A stretch of DNA of 64,000 bases, taken from positions 5,975,782 to 6,039,781 of the forward strand of contig NC_092276.1 of assembly GCF_036320965.1 (NCBI RefSeq). The letters run 5' to 3'. Positions 42,829 to 55,524 of the stretch are shown here, one piece after another. Both the position numbers and the translations under genes were made by a program. Source of the stretch: Panulirus ornatus (Eukaryota > Arthropoda > Malacostraca > Decapoda > Palinuridae). The stretch's first letter is position 1; every line of letters begins with the position of its first letter. The notes under the pieces are model-generated. The model was not told where the DNA came from and did no database searches. It was given only the letters and a program-made list of their open reading frames with translations.

Positions 42829-45800
42829 ACTTTGTCGCTGTCTCCAGCATTAGCGAGGTAGCGCAAGGAAACAGACAAAAGAGTGGCCCAAACCACCCAC
42901 ATACACATGTATATACATACACGTCCACACACAGCACCTATACATACCTATGCATTTCAACGTATACATATATATACATACACAGACATATACATGTATA
43001 CACATGTACATAATTCATAGTCTGCCCTTATTCATTCCTGTCGCCATCCTGCCACACATGAAATGACAACCCCCTCCCCCTGCATGTGCGAGAGGTAGCG
43101 CTAGGAAAAGACAACAAAGGCCACATTCGTTCACGCTCAGTCTCTAGCTGTCATGTATAATGCACCGAAACCACAGCTCCCTTTCCACATCCAGGCCCCA
43201 CAAAACTTTCCATGGTTTACCCCAGATGCTTCACATGCCCTGGTTCAATCCATTGACAGCATGTCAACCCCGGTATACCACATCATTCCAATTCACTCTA
43301 TTCCTTGCACGCCTTTCACCCTCCTGCATGTTCAGGCCCCGATCACTCAAAATCTTTTTCACTCCATCTTTCCACCTCCAATTCGGTCTCCCACTTCTCG
43401 TCGTTCCCTCCACCTCTGACATATATCCTCTTTGTCAATCTTTCCTCACTCATTCTCTCCATGTGACCAAACCATTTCAACACACCCTCTTCTGCTCTCT
43501 CAATCACACTCTTTTTATTACCACACATCGTTCTTACCCATTCATTACTTACTCGATCAAACCACCTCACACCACATATAGTCCTCAAACATCTCATTTC
43601 CAGCACAACCACCCTCCTCCACACAACTCTATCTATAGCCCAAGCCTCGCAACCACATAACATTGTTGGAACCACGATTCCTTCAAACATACCCATTTTT
43701 GCTCTCAAAGATAACATTCTCTCCTTCCACACATTTCCATATGTCCAAACCATTTCAACAACCCTCTTCTGCTCTCTCCACCACACTCTTTTTATTTCCA
43801 CACATCTCTCTTACCCTTTCATTACTTACTCAATCAAACCACCTCACACCACATATTGTCCTCAAACATTTCATTTCTAACACATCCATCCTCCTCCATA
43901 CAACCCTATCTATCCTTCAAGCAGACTGCATGCTTGCCCCTCTTTCCAAAACTCTTGCATTTGCCTCCCTAAACACTCCATCCATAAACAAATTAAACAG
44001 CCATGGGGAAATCACACACTCCTGCCCCAAACTGACATTCGCTGGGATCCAATCACTCTCCTCTCTTCCTACTCGTACACATGCCTCACATCCTTAGTAA
44101 AAACTTTTCACTGCTTCTCGCAACTTACCTCGCACACCATATACTCTTAAAACCTTCCACAAAGCACCTCTATCAACTCTATCATATGCCTTTTCCAGAT
44201 CCATAAATGCTACATGCAAATCCATCTGTTTTTCTAAGTATTCCTCACATAATTCTTCAAGGCAAACACCTGACCCACAAATCCCCTACCACTCCTGAAA
44301 CCACACTGCTCTTCCCCAATTAGATGCTCTGTACATGCCTTCACCCTCTCAATCAGTACCTTCCCATTTAATTTCCCAAGAATACTCAACAAACATATAC
44401 CTCTGTAGTTTGAACACTCACCTTTATCCCCTATGCCTTTGTTTAACGGCACTATGCATGCATTCAATATCTCTTCTCTGTTTACCAAACCATTCTCCCT
44501 GACCCCTCTCACTTTGCACACCATCCCGACCAAAACACTCCTTCTCACTTCATCACTACCTGTTATTACCTCCCCACTTGTCCCCCTTCACCAATGTTCC
44601 CATTTGTTCTCTTGTCTTACACACGTTATTTACCTCCTTCCAAAACATCTTTTTATTCTCCCTAAAGTTTAATAATACTCTCTCACCCCAACTCTCATTT
44701 AACCTCTTTTTCAACCCTTGCACCTTTCTCTTGACCTTCTGCTGCTTTCTTTTACACATCTCCCAGTCATTTGCAAAACTTCCCTGCAAGTATCATCCAA
44801 ATGCCTCTCTTTTCTCTTTCACTGACAACCTTACATCTTCATCCCTCCACTCACTACCCTTTCTAATCTGCCCACCTCCCACCTTCACCTTTCTCATGCC
44901 ACATGCATCTTTTGTGCAAGCCATCTCTGCTTCCCTAAATATGTCCCATCCCTCAACTACTCGCCTCACGCCATTTGCACTCAACCTCTCCTGGTACTTC
45001 CTCACATAAGTCTCCTTTCCAAGCTCACTTACTCTCACCACTCTTCTCCCCAACATTATCTCTTCTTTTTTGAAAACCTCTACAAATCTTCACCTTCTCC
45101 TCCACAAGAAAGGATCAGGCATCCCTCAAGCTGCCCCTCTCAACACATTAACATCCAAAAGTCTCTCTTTTACACATCTACCAATCAACATATAATCCAA
45201 CAATGCCCATTGACCATCATTTCTACTCACATACAAACACTAATGTATATCTCTCTTTTTAAACCAAGTTTTCCCAATCATCAGTCTTTTTTCAGCACAC
45301 AAATCCACAAGCTCTTCACATTTCCATTCACAACTCTGAACACCCCATTTATACCAATCATACCCTTAACTGCTCCATTACTCACCTTCACATTTAAATC
45401 ACCCATTGCTAAAGCCTGGTCTTGTGCATCAAAGATGCTGACATACTCACTCAGCTGTTCCCAAAACACTTGTCTCTCATGACCTTTCTTCTTATGACCA
45501 GATGCATAGGCACCAATAATCACCCATATCTCTCTATCCACTTTCAGTTTTACCCATATCAATCTAGAATTTACTTTCTTACACTCTATCACATACTCTC
45601 ACAACTCCTATTACAAGAGCAGTGCTACACCTTCCTTAGCTCTTGTCCTCTCACCAACCCCAGAATTTACTCTCAAGACTTTCCTAAACCACTCTTCCCC
45701 TTTACCCTTGAGCTTCATTTCACTCAGAGCCAGAACATCCAAGTCTCTTTCTTCAAACATACTACCTATCTCTCCTTTCTTCTCATCTTGGTTACATCCA

Positions 45801-45985
45801 CACACGTTTGGACACCCCAATCTGAGCCTTCGAGGAGGATGAGCACTCCCCGCATGACTCCTTCTGTTTCCCTTTTCAGACACTGACTTACAAGAAGGGG
45901 AGGCTTTTCAGCCTCCCACTTCCATCCCCTTTAGTCGCCTTCTACAACACACGGGGAATACATAGGAAGTATTCTTAATTGCTGT
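42829..45985 (-). mobile_element. RTE-like LINE, old, nearly full span with internal duplication
   Basis: The 5' end at about 45985 has the LINE head (GGCGACTAAAGGGGATGGAA), and the frame then opens with RLGCPNVCGCNQDEKKGEIG and LDVLALSEMKLKGKGEEWF (45830-45700). This is the best view in the window of the endonuclease N-terminus with its conserved Asn and Glu. EN, linker and RT follow in broken frames, with a deletion at about 43915. Part of the C-terminal domain occurs twice (about 43736-43915 and 43440-43660). Long 3' UTR and tail end at 42829. Confidence 0.82.
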
Positions 45986-46317
45986 GCATGTAAGTGGATG
46001 TCTTTCCTCATCTATTTCCTGGTGCAACCTCACTAACTTGGGATATGGCAATCTAGTATCTAAAAAGTATATAACCAAATGTTGCATGTCTTTGTCAGTT
46101 TCTAGTGTTACTTTGCTTATGCAGGAAATGGCAACCAAGTCTGAAAAAGGTACATAAATATTTACAATTCCACCAAAGAAGGCAGATGCATATGGCTTTA
46201 TGCTTCAATATGATGTTATTCCAAATTTTTTAAGCCTAATGACTTCTCCTGCCATAGCAATGTAGCATCAGGGACCATTAGTGACCTCATTTGCACACAT
46301 CAATATTTCATTTTATC
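45986..46317. other. Intron with faint LINE/SINE-tail fragments
   Basis: Two degraded plus-strand tail cores (TTTCCTGGTGCAACCTCACT at about 46014; AGTTTCTAGTGTTACTTTGC at about 46096). No gene. Confidence 0.4.
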
Positions 46318-46712
46318 TATCATACTTAACCCTGTTTCCTGCATCAGCGAGGTAGTGCAAGGAAACAGACAAGGAATGGCCCAACAATTCATAAACACAT
46401 ATATATACATCAACGCCCATACATGCACATATACATACATATACATACACATACATTTACATATATACACGTATATATTCTTGCCACCTTCATCCATTCC
46501 CATCGCTACCCCACCACACAGGAAATAGTCCCCCCAACCCCTTACAGTGAAGTAGCACCAGGAAAAGAAAAGGCCACACTTGCTCACACTCAATATCTAG
46601 TTATCATGTGTAATGCATCGAAACCACAACCCCCTTTCCAAATCCAGGCCACACAGATCTTTCCATGGTTTACCTTCACATGCCCTGGTTCAGTCCACTG
46701 ACAGCACGTCGT
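46318..46712 (-). mobile_element. RTE-like LINE 3' UTR fragment, old
   Basis: Inverted long-type 3' UTR with both core copies, ending in the last coding bases (GACAGCACGTCG). Confidence 0.75.
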
Positions 46713-47069
46713 CACACTTATCTAAATTCTATGATACAAAACCCACTTACAGAGGGTGAGTGAAGTGCACATATCCTAAGAGTTCATAACTAGAAACTAG
46801 CAATATTTTACCACAGTGGTGTGCAAAAAATCTTACAAATTACAACAACTTTATGTATTTTCCAAATATATATCAAGCTGAACTGTTACGAGAGACATCT
46901 GTCTTTATCAATCTATAATTCTTCAAGGAAATGCTTAGGCTTAAGTATCCCTGCCTTCTGCTAACCTGAAAGATTAGGTTGGGAACCCACATTGTGCAAA
47001 CCCAATTCTCTATAAAGGGCATTCTTATAGTTAATTGAACCGACTCATTTCAAGCAATATTAGACTTAC
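46713..47069. other. Intronic sequence without recognised feature
   Basis: Lies just downstream (minus strand) of exon B. Nothing recognised. Confidence 0.5.
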
Positions 47070-47278
47070 TTAGCAACATCATCTCCCAGTTGTCCATACA
47101 AGTGGTCAGGCTGCAAATCCCACAGAGCTTGATACTGTAGCCACTCCTTTACATAATTAGTCACTTCATCCACAACCTTATCAACAGCACTATATGCAGC
47201 CTTTATGAACACATGCTCATCAGGAAGTTTGATAAGTAAATTCCGGTATACTTGAGTAGTTGGGCGATCTAAGCCAAC
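47070..47278 (-). CDS. DYNC1H1: Cytoplasmic dynein heavy chain, exon B (tail)
   Basis: Second exon in coding order. The acceptor is TTGCAG|GTTGGC and the donor GCTAA|GTAAGTC, giving 209 nt: 69 codons plus two bases (AA) that are completed by a G in the next exon to give Lys. The protein runs from VGLDRPTTQVYRNLL through AAYSAVDKVVDEVTNYVKEW and LQYQALWDLQPDHLYGQLGD. The WLQYQxLWD block is a landmark of the cytoplasmic dynein 1 tail. It sits between a 15.3-kb upstream intron and a 7.3-kb downstream intron, both rich in LINEs, but the exon itself has no stop or frameshift. Tail segments like this support dimerisation and binding of intermediate and light intermediate chains; I assign that role by family only. 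Confidence 0.95.
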
Positions 47279-47559
47279 CTGCAACAATCAACTTCATTAT
47301 GATCTTTTCAAACCAATGTATGAAATGATATCTGTTATATATTCATAAAAGCATGCAAAAAAAAAAAAAAATGCAGGCACAAATGATTATTCACAACATG
47401 CAGTTACTTGTTATACATATCCCTCCCCTTAGCATAGAACACCTTCCAGGAAACTCTCGAATGAAAGTCAAAAACTTTCTGACAAGAGTATAGTGATTAT
47501 CTACAACAATCAATGCTTATTTCTCAAAAGTAAAATATCTCATTATCTGTCTGTCTCTG

Positions 47560-47770
47560 AGTGTTAGGGATGACAAGATTCCTATATATATATTTTGTTC
47601 AAAAAAAACCTTGTCTGTCTCTCCCATACATTTAGAAAGGAGATATCACTTTGCAGTTTAGTACTTTGTCAAATCTCCTTTGGCCTTGATTACCCTCTGC
47701 AGACATCTGGGCATGGAGAGACAAGATTCTTGAAGTACCATAGGTCTATTGGGTCTTGATCTCCTATATG
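47560..47770 (-). pseudogene. Tc1/mariner transposase C-terminal remnant
   Basis: The minus strand reads SMPRCLQRVIKAKGDLTKY then a stop (about 47715-47657), matching the C-terminal end of Tc1-like transposases (SMPRR.QAVI.AKGG.T.Y). No catalytic DDE region remains. Confidence 0.55.
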
Positions 47771-48114
47771 AGACAAGTCACTCATGAGATGTTACAGGAA
47801 GCAGCTGCCTGATCTGCATTCTGAGCACCAAGTGCACCTAAAAATCTCACTTGTACCCATATTTTCTTGCTTCCTGGTGAGAATTTGAGCTTTCTCTTCC
47901 TTAAGAAGGTAAAAGCCAATCATCGTATGGCAAAGGTAGGAGAAATACAATACTAAGACGCGAAATTCCGAAAATGAAGTGACAGCCAAAAAGAGTAAAG
48001 AAGGAACACTGTTCTCTCAAGGTATCCTGAGACACACTGAGGTATGTTACTGGTGCTCACACTGTTAAAGACACTAGTTTCATCATATGTTTGAATCCAC
48101 AATAACCTTAGGCA
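47771..48114. other. Intronic sequence without recognised feature
   Basis: Between the Tc1-like remnant and the next LINE. A 65-codon minus-strand frame (47989-47792) resembles nothing I recognise. Confidence 0.4.
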
Positions 48115-50069
48115 TGTGTGAAGCGAGAGGGTCAGGGAGAATGGTTTGGTAAGCAGAGAAGAGGTAGTGAAAGCTTTGCGGAAGATGAAAGCTGGCAAGG
48201 CAGCAGGTTTGGATGGTATTGCTGTGGAATTCATTAAAAAGGGAGGTGACTGTGTTGTTGACTGGTTGGTGAGGATATTCAATGTATGTATGGTTCATGG
48301 TGAAGTGCCTCAGAATTGGCGGAATGCATGCATAGTGCCATTGTACAAAGGCAAAGGGGATAAAGGCGAGTGTTCAAATTACAAAAGTATAAGTTTGTTG
48401 AGTATTCCTGGGATATTATATGGGAGGGTATTGATTGAGATGGTAAAGGCATGTACAGAGCATCAGATTGGGGAAGAGCAATGTGCTTTCAGAAGCGGGA
48501 GAGGATGTGTGGATCAGGTGTTTGCTTTGAAAAACGTATGTGAGAAATACTTAGAAAACAAATGGATTTTCATAGCATTTTTGGATCTGGAGAAGGAATG
48601 TGACAGACTTGATAGAGATGCTCTGTGGAAGGTATTAAGAACATATGGTGTGGGAGGTAAGTTGCTAAAAGCAATGAAAAGTTTTTATCGAGAATGTAAG
48701 GCATGTGTACAAGTAGGAAGAGAGGAAAGTGATTGGTTTCCAGTGAACGTTGGTTTGCGGCAGGGGTGTGTAGTGTCCCCATGGTTGTTTGATTTGTTTA
48801 TGGATGGGGTTGTTAGGAGGTGAATGCAAGAGTTTTGGAAAAAGGGCAAGTATGCAGTCTGTTGTGGATGAGAGGGCTTGGGAAGTGAGTCAGTTGTTGT
48901 TCGCGGATGATACAGCGCTGGTGGCTGATTCAGGTGAGAAACTGCAGAAGTTGTTGACTGAGTTTGGTAAATAGTGTGAAAGAAGAAAGCTGAGAGTAAA
49001 TGTGAATAAGAGCAAGGTTATTCGGTTTAGTAGGGTTGAGGGACATGTAAATTGGGAGGTAAATTTGAATGGAGAAAAACTGGAGGAAGTGAACTGATTT
49101 TGGTATCTGGGAGTGGATTTGGCAGCAGATGGAACTATGGAAGTGGAAGTGAGTCATAGGGTGAGGGAGGGGGCGAAGGTCCTGGGAGCATTGAAGAATG
49201 TGTGGAAGGTGAGAACGTTATCTTGGAAAGCAAAAATGGGTATGTTTGAAGGAATAGTGGTTCCAACAATGTTATATGGTTGTGAAGCATGGGCTATAGA
49301 TAGGGTTGTGAAGAGGAGGGTGGATGTGTTGAAAATGAGATGCTTGAGGACAATATGAGGTGTGAGGCGGTTTGATCGAGTAAGTAATGAAACGGTAAGA
49401 GAGATGTGTGGTAATAAAAAGAGTGTGGTTGAGAGAGCAGAATAGGGTGCACTGAAATGGTTTAGTCCCATGGAGAGAATGAGTGAGGAAAGATTGACAA
49501 AGAGATTATATGTCTCAGAGATGGAGGGAATGAGAAGTGGGAGACCAAATTGGAGGCGGAAGGATGGAGTGAAAAAGATTTTGAGCAATTGGGACCTGAA
49601 CATAGAGGAGGGTGAAAGGCATGCAAGGAATAGAGTGAATTGGAACGATATGGTATACCGGGGTCAACGTGCTGTCAATGAATTGAAGCAGGGCATATGA
49701 AGCATCTGGGGTACACCATGGAAAGGTTTGTGGGGCCTTGATGTGGAAAGGGAGTTGTGGTTTCGGTGCATTACAAATGACAGCTAGAGACTGAGTGTGA
49801 ACAAATGTGGCCTTTGTTATCTTTTCCTAGCGCTACTTCACGCATGTGCGGGGAAAGGGGGTACCATTTCATGTGTGGCGGAGTGGCGGAGGGAATGGAT
49901 GAAGGCATCATGGATGAATATGTACATGTGTATATGTCTGTGTATGTATATTCATGTATACGTTGAAATGTATAATTATGCTTATGTGCGTCTGTGGGCG
50001 TCTATGTATATACATGTGTATGTGGATGGGTTGGGCTATTCTTTCATCTGTTTCCTTGCGCTACCTCGC
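48115..50069 (+). mobile_element. RTE-like LINE copy, 5'-truncated, old
   Basis: Open 225-codon stretch (48146-48823) with GLDGIAVEFIKKGGDCVVDW, SIPGILYGRVLIEMVKACTE and VNVGLRQGCVVSPWLF, then frameshifted pieces with FADDTALVADS (about 48900) and the C-terminal domain. It ends in the terminal 3' core at 50069, where an inverted fragment starts. Confidence 0.88.
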
Positions 50070-50551
50070 CCTTATTCATTCCCGTCGCCACCCAACCACA
50101 CATGAAATGACAACCCTCCCCCCCGGCATGTGCATGAGGAAGCGCTAGGAAAAGACAAAAAGGCCACATTCGTTCACACTCAGTCTCTAGATATCATGTA
50201 TAATACACCGAACCACAGCCTCCCTTTTCACATCCAGGCCCCACAAAACTTTCCATGGTTTACCTCATATGCTTTACATGCCCTGGTTCAATCCATCAAC
50301 AGCACATCGACCGCGGTATACCACATCGTTCCAATTCACTCTATTCCTTGCACGCCTTTCACCTTCCTGCATGTTCGGGCCCCGATCACTCAAAATCTTT
50401 TTCACCCCATCTTTCCACCTCCAATTTTGTCTCCCATTTCTCCTCGTTCCCTCCACCTCTGACACATATATCCTCTGTCAATCTTTCCTCACTCATTCTC
50501 TCCATGTGCCTAAACCATTTCAAAACAACCTCTTCTGCTCTCTCAACCACA
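50070..50551 (-). mobile_element. RTE-like LINE 3' fragment, inverted
   Basis: Begins inside the 3' UTR at CCTTATTCATTCCCGTCGCC and extends through the coding end to the C-terminal domain (about 50551). Tail to tail with the preceding copy; the join lies in the GCGCTACCTCGC core. Confidence 0.85.
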
Positions 50552-50565
50552 ATTTATATATATAT

Positions 50566-50808
50566 TTCTTTATTTTTTCAAACTATTTTCCATTTCCGCG
50601 TTAGCAAGATAGCGTTAAGAACAGAGGACTGGGCTTCTGAGGGAATATCCTCACCTGGCCCCCTTCTCTGTTCCTTCTTTTGGAAAATTAAAAAAAAAAC
50701 AAGAGGGGAGGATTTCCAGACCCCCACTCCCTCCCCTTTTAGTTGCCTTCTACGACACGCAGGGAATACATGGGAAGTATTCTTTCTCCCCTATCCCCAG
50801 GGATAATA
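50566..50808 (-). mobile_element. SINE-like repeat, full-length copy
   Basis: Inverted copy with all modules: TTTCCGCGTTAGCAAGATAG, GTTCCTTCTTTTGGAAAA, GAGGGGAGGATTTCCAGA and CCCCTATCCCCAGGGATAAT at the 5' end. Followed by (TA)n. Confidence 0.88.
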
Positions 50809-50813
50809 TATAT

Positions 50814-50898
<85 letters not shown>
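50809..50898. repeat. (TA)n microsatellite
   Basis: About 80 bp of TA between the SINE-like repeat and the next LINE fragment. Confidence 0.97.
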
Positions 50899-50900
<2 letters not shown>

Positions 50901-51750
50901 GTAAATGTGAATAAGAGCAAGGTTATTAGGTACAGTAGGGTTGAGGGTCAAGTCAATTGGGAGGTGAGTTTGAATGGAGAAAAACTGGAGGAAGTAAAGT
51001 GTTTTAGATATCTGGGAGTGGATCTGGCAGCGGATGGAACCATGGAAGCGGAAGTGGATCATAGGGTGGGGGAGGGGGCGAAAATTCTGGGAGCCTTGAA
51101 GAATGTGTGGAAGTCGAGAACAGTATCTCGGAAAGCAAAAATGGGTATGTTTGAAGGAATAGTGGTTCCAACAATGTTGTATGGTTGCGAGGCGTAGGCT
51201 ATGGATAGAGTTGCGCGCAGGAGGATGGATGTGCTGGAAATGAGATGTTTGAGGACAATGTGTGGTGTGAGGTGGTTTGATCGAGTAAGTAATGAAAGGG
51301 TAAGAGAGATGTGTGGAAATAAAAAGAGCGTGGTTGAGAGAGCAGAAGAGGGTGTTTTGAAATGGTTTGGGCACATGGAGAGAATGAGTGAGGAAAGATT
51401 GACCAAGAGGATATATGTGTCGGAGGTGGAGGGTACGAGGAGAAGAGGGAGACCAAATTGGAGGCGGAAGGATGGAGTGAAAAAGATTTTGTGTGATCGG
51501 GGCCTGAACATGCAGGAGGGTGAAAGGCGGCCAAGGAATAGAGCGAATTGGATTGATGTGGTATACCAGGGTCGACGTGCTGTCAATGAATTGAAGCAGG
51601 GCATATGAAGCATCTGGGGTACACCATGGAAAGGTTTGTGGGGCCTTGATGTGGAAAGGGAGCTGTGGTTTCGGGCATTATTGCATGAAAGCTAGAGACT
51701 GAGTGTGAACGTATGGGGCCTTTGTTGTCTTTTCCTAGCGCTACCTCGCC
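50898..51750 (+). mobile_element. RTE-like LINE copy, 5'-truncated, subfamily A
   Basis: From VNKSKVIRYSRVEGQVNWEV in the thumb to the C-terminal domain; one TAG at about 51197 interrupts CEA-AMDRV. The stop lies after RRAVNELKQGI. The 3' UTR runs to the inner GCGCTACCTCGC core, where the sequence turns into an inverted copy. Confidence 0.9.
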
Positions 51751-52283
51751 ACACATGAAATAATAACCGCTTCCCCCTGCATGTGTGCAAGGTAGCGCTA
51801 GGAAAAGACAACAAAGGCCACATTCGTTCACACTCAGTCTCTACCTGTCATGTAATAACGCACTGAAACAACAGCTCCCTTTCCACATCCAGGCCCCACA
51901 GAACTTTCCATGGTTTACCCCAGACACTTCACATGCCCTGGTTCAATCCACTGACAGCACGTCGACCCCGGTATACCAAATTGTTCCAATTCACTCTATT
52001 CCTTGCACACCTTTCACCCTCCTGCATGTTCAGGCCCCGATCACTCAAAATCTTTTTCACCTCTTGCACCTTTCTCTTGACCTCTTGCCTCTTTCTTTTA
52101 TATATCTCCCACTCATTTGCATTATTTCCTGCAAAAATCGTCCAAATGCCTCTCTCTTCTCTTTCACTAATAATCTTACTTCTTCATCCCACCACTCAGT
52201 ACCCTTTCTAATTTGCACACCTCCCACCTTTCTCATGTCAAAGGCATCTTTTGTGCAAGCCATCACTGCTTCCCTAAATATAT
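51751..52283 (-). mobile_element. RTE-like LINE fragment, array unit 1
   Basis: Long-type 3' UTR and coding end, then a jump at about 52058 from AAAATCTTTTTCAC straight into the linker (CTCTTGCACCTTTCTCTTGA), ending at GCTTCCCTAAATATATATTC. RT is absent. The same deletion junction recurs in the next unit. Confidence 0.88.
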
Positions 52284-53032
52284 ATTCATTTTATAATATT
52301 TTGCTTTGTCGCTGTCTCCGGGTTAGCGAGGTAGCGCAAGGAAACAGACGAAAGAATGGCCCAACCCACCCACATACACATGTATATACATACATGTCCA
52401 CACACGCAAAGATACATACCTAGACATCTCAACATATACATATATACACATGTACATAATTCATACAGTCTGTCTTTATTCATTCCCACTGCCACCTCGC
52501 CACACATGAAATAATAACCGCTTCCCCCTGCATGTGTGCAAGGTAGCGCTAGGAAAAGACAACAAAGGCTCCATTCGTTCACACTCAGTCTCTACCTGTC
52601 ATGTAATAACGCACTGAAACAACAGCTCCCTTTCCACATCCAGGCCCACAAAACTTTCCATGGTTTACCTCATATGCTTTACATGCCCTGGTTCAATCAC
52701 TGACAGCACGTCGACCCCGGTATACCAAATTGTTCCAATTCACTCTATTCCTTGCACACCTTTCACCCTCCTGCATGTTCAGGCCCCGATCACTCAAAAT
52801 CTTTTTCACCTCTTGCACCTTTCTCTTGACCTCTTGCCTCTTTCTTTTATATATCTCCCACTCATTTGCATTATTTCCTGCAAAAATCGTCCAAATGCCT
52901 CTCTCTTCTCTTTCACTAATAATCTTACTTCTTCATCCCACCACTCACTACCCTCTCTAATCTGCCCATCTCCCACGCTTCTCATACACAAGCATCTTTT
53001 GCGCAAGCCATCACTGCTTCCCTAAATATATA
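52284..53032 (-). mobile_element. RTE-like LINE fragment, array unit 2
   Basis: Terminal core with the variant CTGTCTCCGGGTTAGCGAGG, 3' UTR, coding end, and the same C-terminal-to-linker jump (about 52811) as unit 1. Ends with the same TCCCTAAATATATATTCATT junction. Confidence 0.88.
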
Positions 53033-55524
53033 TTCATTTTATAATATTTTGCTTTGTTGCTGTCTCCCGCATTAGCGAGGTAGCACAAGGAAACAGACAA
53101 AAGAATGGCCTAACCCACCCACATACACATGTATATACATACATGTCCACACACGCAAAGATACATACCTAGACATCTCAACATATACATATATATACAC
53201 ACAGACATATACATATATACACATGTACATAATTCATACAGTCTGTCTTTATTCATTCCCATCACCACCCCACCACACATGAAATAACAGCCCCCTCACC
53301 CCACATGTGCATGAGGTAGTGCTAGGAAAAGACAACAAAGGCTCCATTCGTTCACACTCAGTCTCTACCTGTCATGTAATAACGCACTGAAACAACAGCT
53401 CCCTTTCCACATCCAGTCCCCACAAAACTTTCCATGGTTTACCCCAGACACTTCACATGCCCTGGTTCAATCCACTGACAGCACGTCGACCCCGGTATAC
53501 CAAATTGTTCCAATTCACTCTATTCCTTGCACACCTTTCACCCTCCTGCATGTTCAGGCCCCAATCACTCAAAATCTTTTTCACTCCATCTTTCCACCTC
53601 CAATTTGGTCTCCCACTTCTCCTCATTCCCTCCACCTCTGACACATATATCCTCTTGGTCAATCTTTCCTCACTCATTCTCTCCATGTGACCAAACCATT
53701 TCAAAACACCATCTTCTGTTCTATCAACCACACTCTTTTTACCACCTCACATCTCTCTTACCCTATTATTACTTACTCGATCAAACCACCTCACACCACA
53801 TATTGTCCTCAAACATTTTATTTCCAGCACACCCATCCTCCTGCGCACGACTCTATATATAGCCCACACCTCGTAGCCATATAACTTTGTCAGAACCACT
53901 ATTCCTTCAAACATACCCATTTTTGCTTTCCGAGATAATGTTCTCGACTTCCACACATTCTTCAATGCTCCCAGAACTTTCACCTCCTCCCCCACCCTAT
54001 GATTCACTTCTGCTTCCATGGTTCCATCCGCTGCCAAATCCACTCCCAGATATCTAAAACACTTCACTTCCTCCAGTTTTTCCCCATTCAAACTTACCTC
54101 CCAACTTATTTGTCCCTCAACCCTACTGTACCTAATAACCTTGCTCTTATTCACATTTACTCTCAGCTTTTTCCTTTCACACACTTTACCAAACTCAGCC
54201 ACCAGCTTTTGCTGTTTCTCACACAAATCAGCCACAAGCGCTGTATCATCAGCAAACAATAACTGGCTCACTTCCCAAGCTCTCTCATCCACAACAGACT
54301 GCATACTTGCCCTTCTTTCCAAAACTCTTGCATTCACCTCCCTAACAACCCCATCCATAAACAAATTAAACAACCATGGAGACATCACACACCCCTGCCG
54401 CAAACCTACATTCACTGAGAACCAATCACTTTCCTCTCTTCCTACACGTGCACATGCCTTTCATTCTCAATAAAAACTTTTCACTGCTTCTAACAACTTG
54501 CCTCCCACACCATATATTCTTAATACCTTCCACAGAGCATCTCTATCAACCCTGTCATATGCCTTCTCCAGATCCATAAATGCTACATATAAATCCATTT
54601 GCTTTTCTAAGTATTTCTCACATACATTCTTCAAAGCAAACACCTGATCCCCACATCCTCTACCACTTCTGAAACCACACTGCTCTTCCCCAATCTGATG
54701 CTCTGTACATGCCTTCACCCTCTCAATCAATACCCTCCCATATAATTTACCAGGAATACTCAACAAACTTATACCTCTGTAATTTGAACACTCACTTTTA
54801 TCCCCTTCGCCTTTGTTCAATGGCACTATGCAAGCATTCTCCCAATTATCAGGCACCTCACCATGAGTCATACATACATTAAATAACCTTACCAACCAGT
54901 CAACAATACACTCAACCTCTTTTTCAATAAATTCCACTGCAATACCATCCAAACCCGCTGCCTAGCTGGCTTTCATCTTCCGCAAAGCTTTTACTACCTC
55001 TTCTCTGTTTACCAAATCATTTTCTCTAACCCTCTCACTTTGCACACCACCTCGACCAAAACACCCTATATCTGCCACTCTATCATCAAACACATTCAAC
55101 AAACATTCAAAATACTCACTCCATCTCCTTCTCACATCACCACTACTTGTTATCACCTCCCCATTAGCTCCCTTCACTGAAGTTCCCATTTGTTCCTTTG
55201 TCTTACGCACTTTATTTACCTCCTTCCAAAACATCTTTTTATTCTCCCTAAAATTTAATGATACTCTCTCACCCCAACTCTCATTTGCCCTCTTTTTCAC
55301 CTCTTGCACCTTTCTCTTGACCTCCTGCCTCTTTCTTTTATACATCTCCCACTCATTTGCATTATTTCCCTGCAAAAATCGTCCAAATGCCTCTCTCTTC
55401 TCTTTCACTAATAATCTTACTTCTTCATCCCACCACTCACTACCCTCTCTAATCTGCCCATCTCCCACGCTTCTCATACCACAAGCATCTTTTGCGCAAG
55501 CCATCACTGCTTCCCTAAATATAT
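53033..55524 (-). mobile_element. RTE-like LINE copy, array unit 3 (RT present)
   Basis: Long 3' UTR, C-terminal domain (several changes and a lost stretch at about 53740), 222-codon open RT piece (54415-53747) with FADDTALVADL, further RT (54952-54467) with NYRGISLLSIPGKLYGRVLI, and linker (55507-54962). A TAG at about 54962 and other breaks inactivate it. It ends at the same junction as units 1 and 2. Confidence 0.9.
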
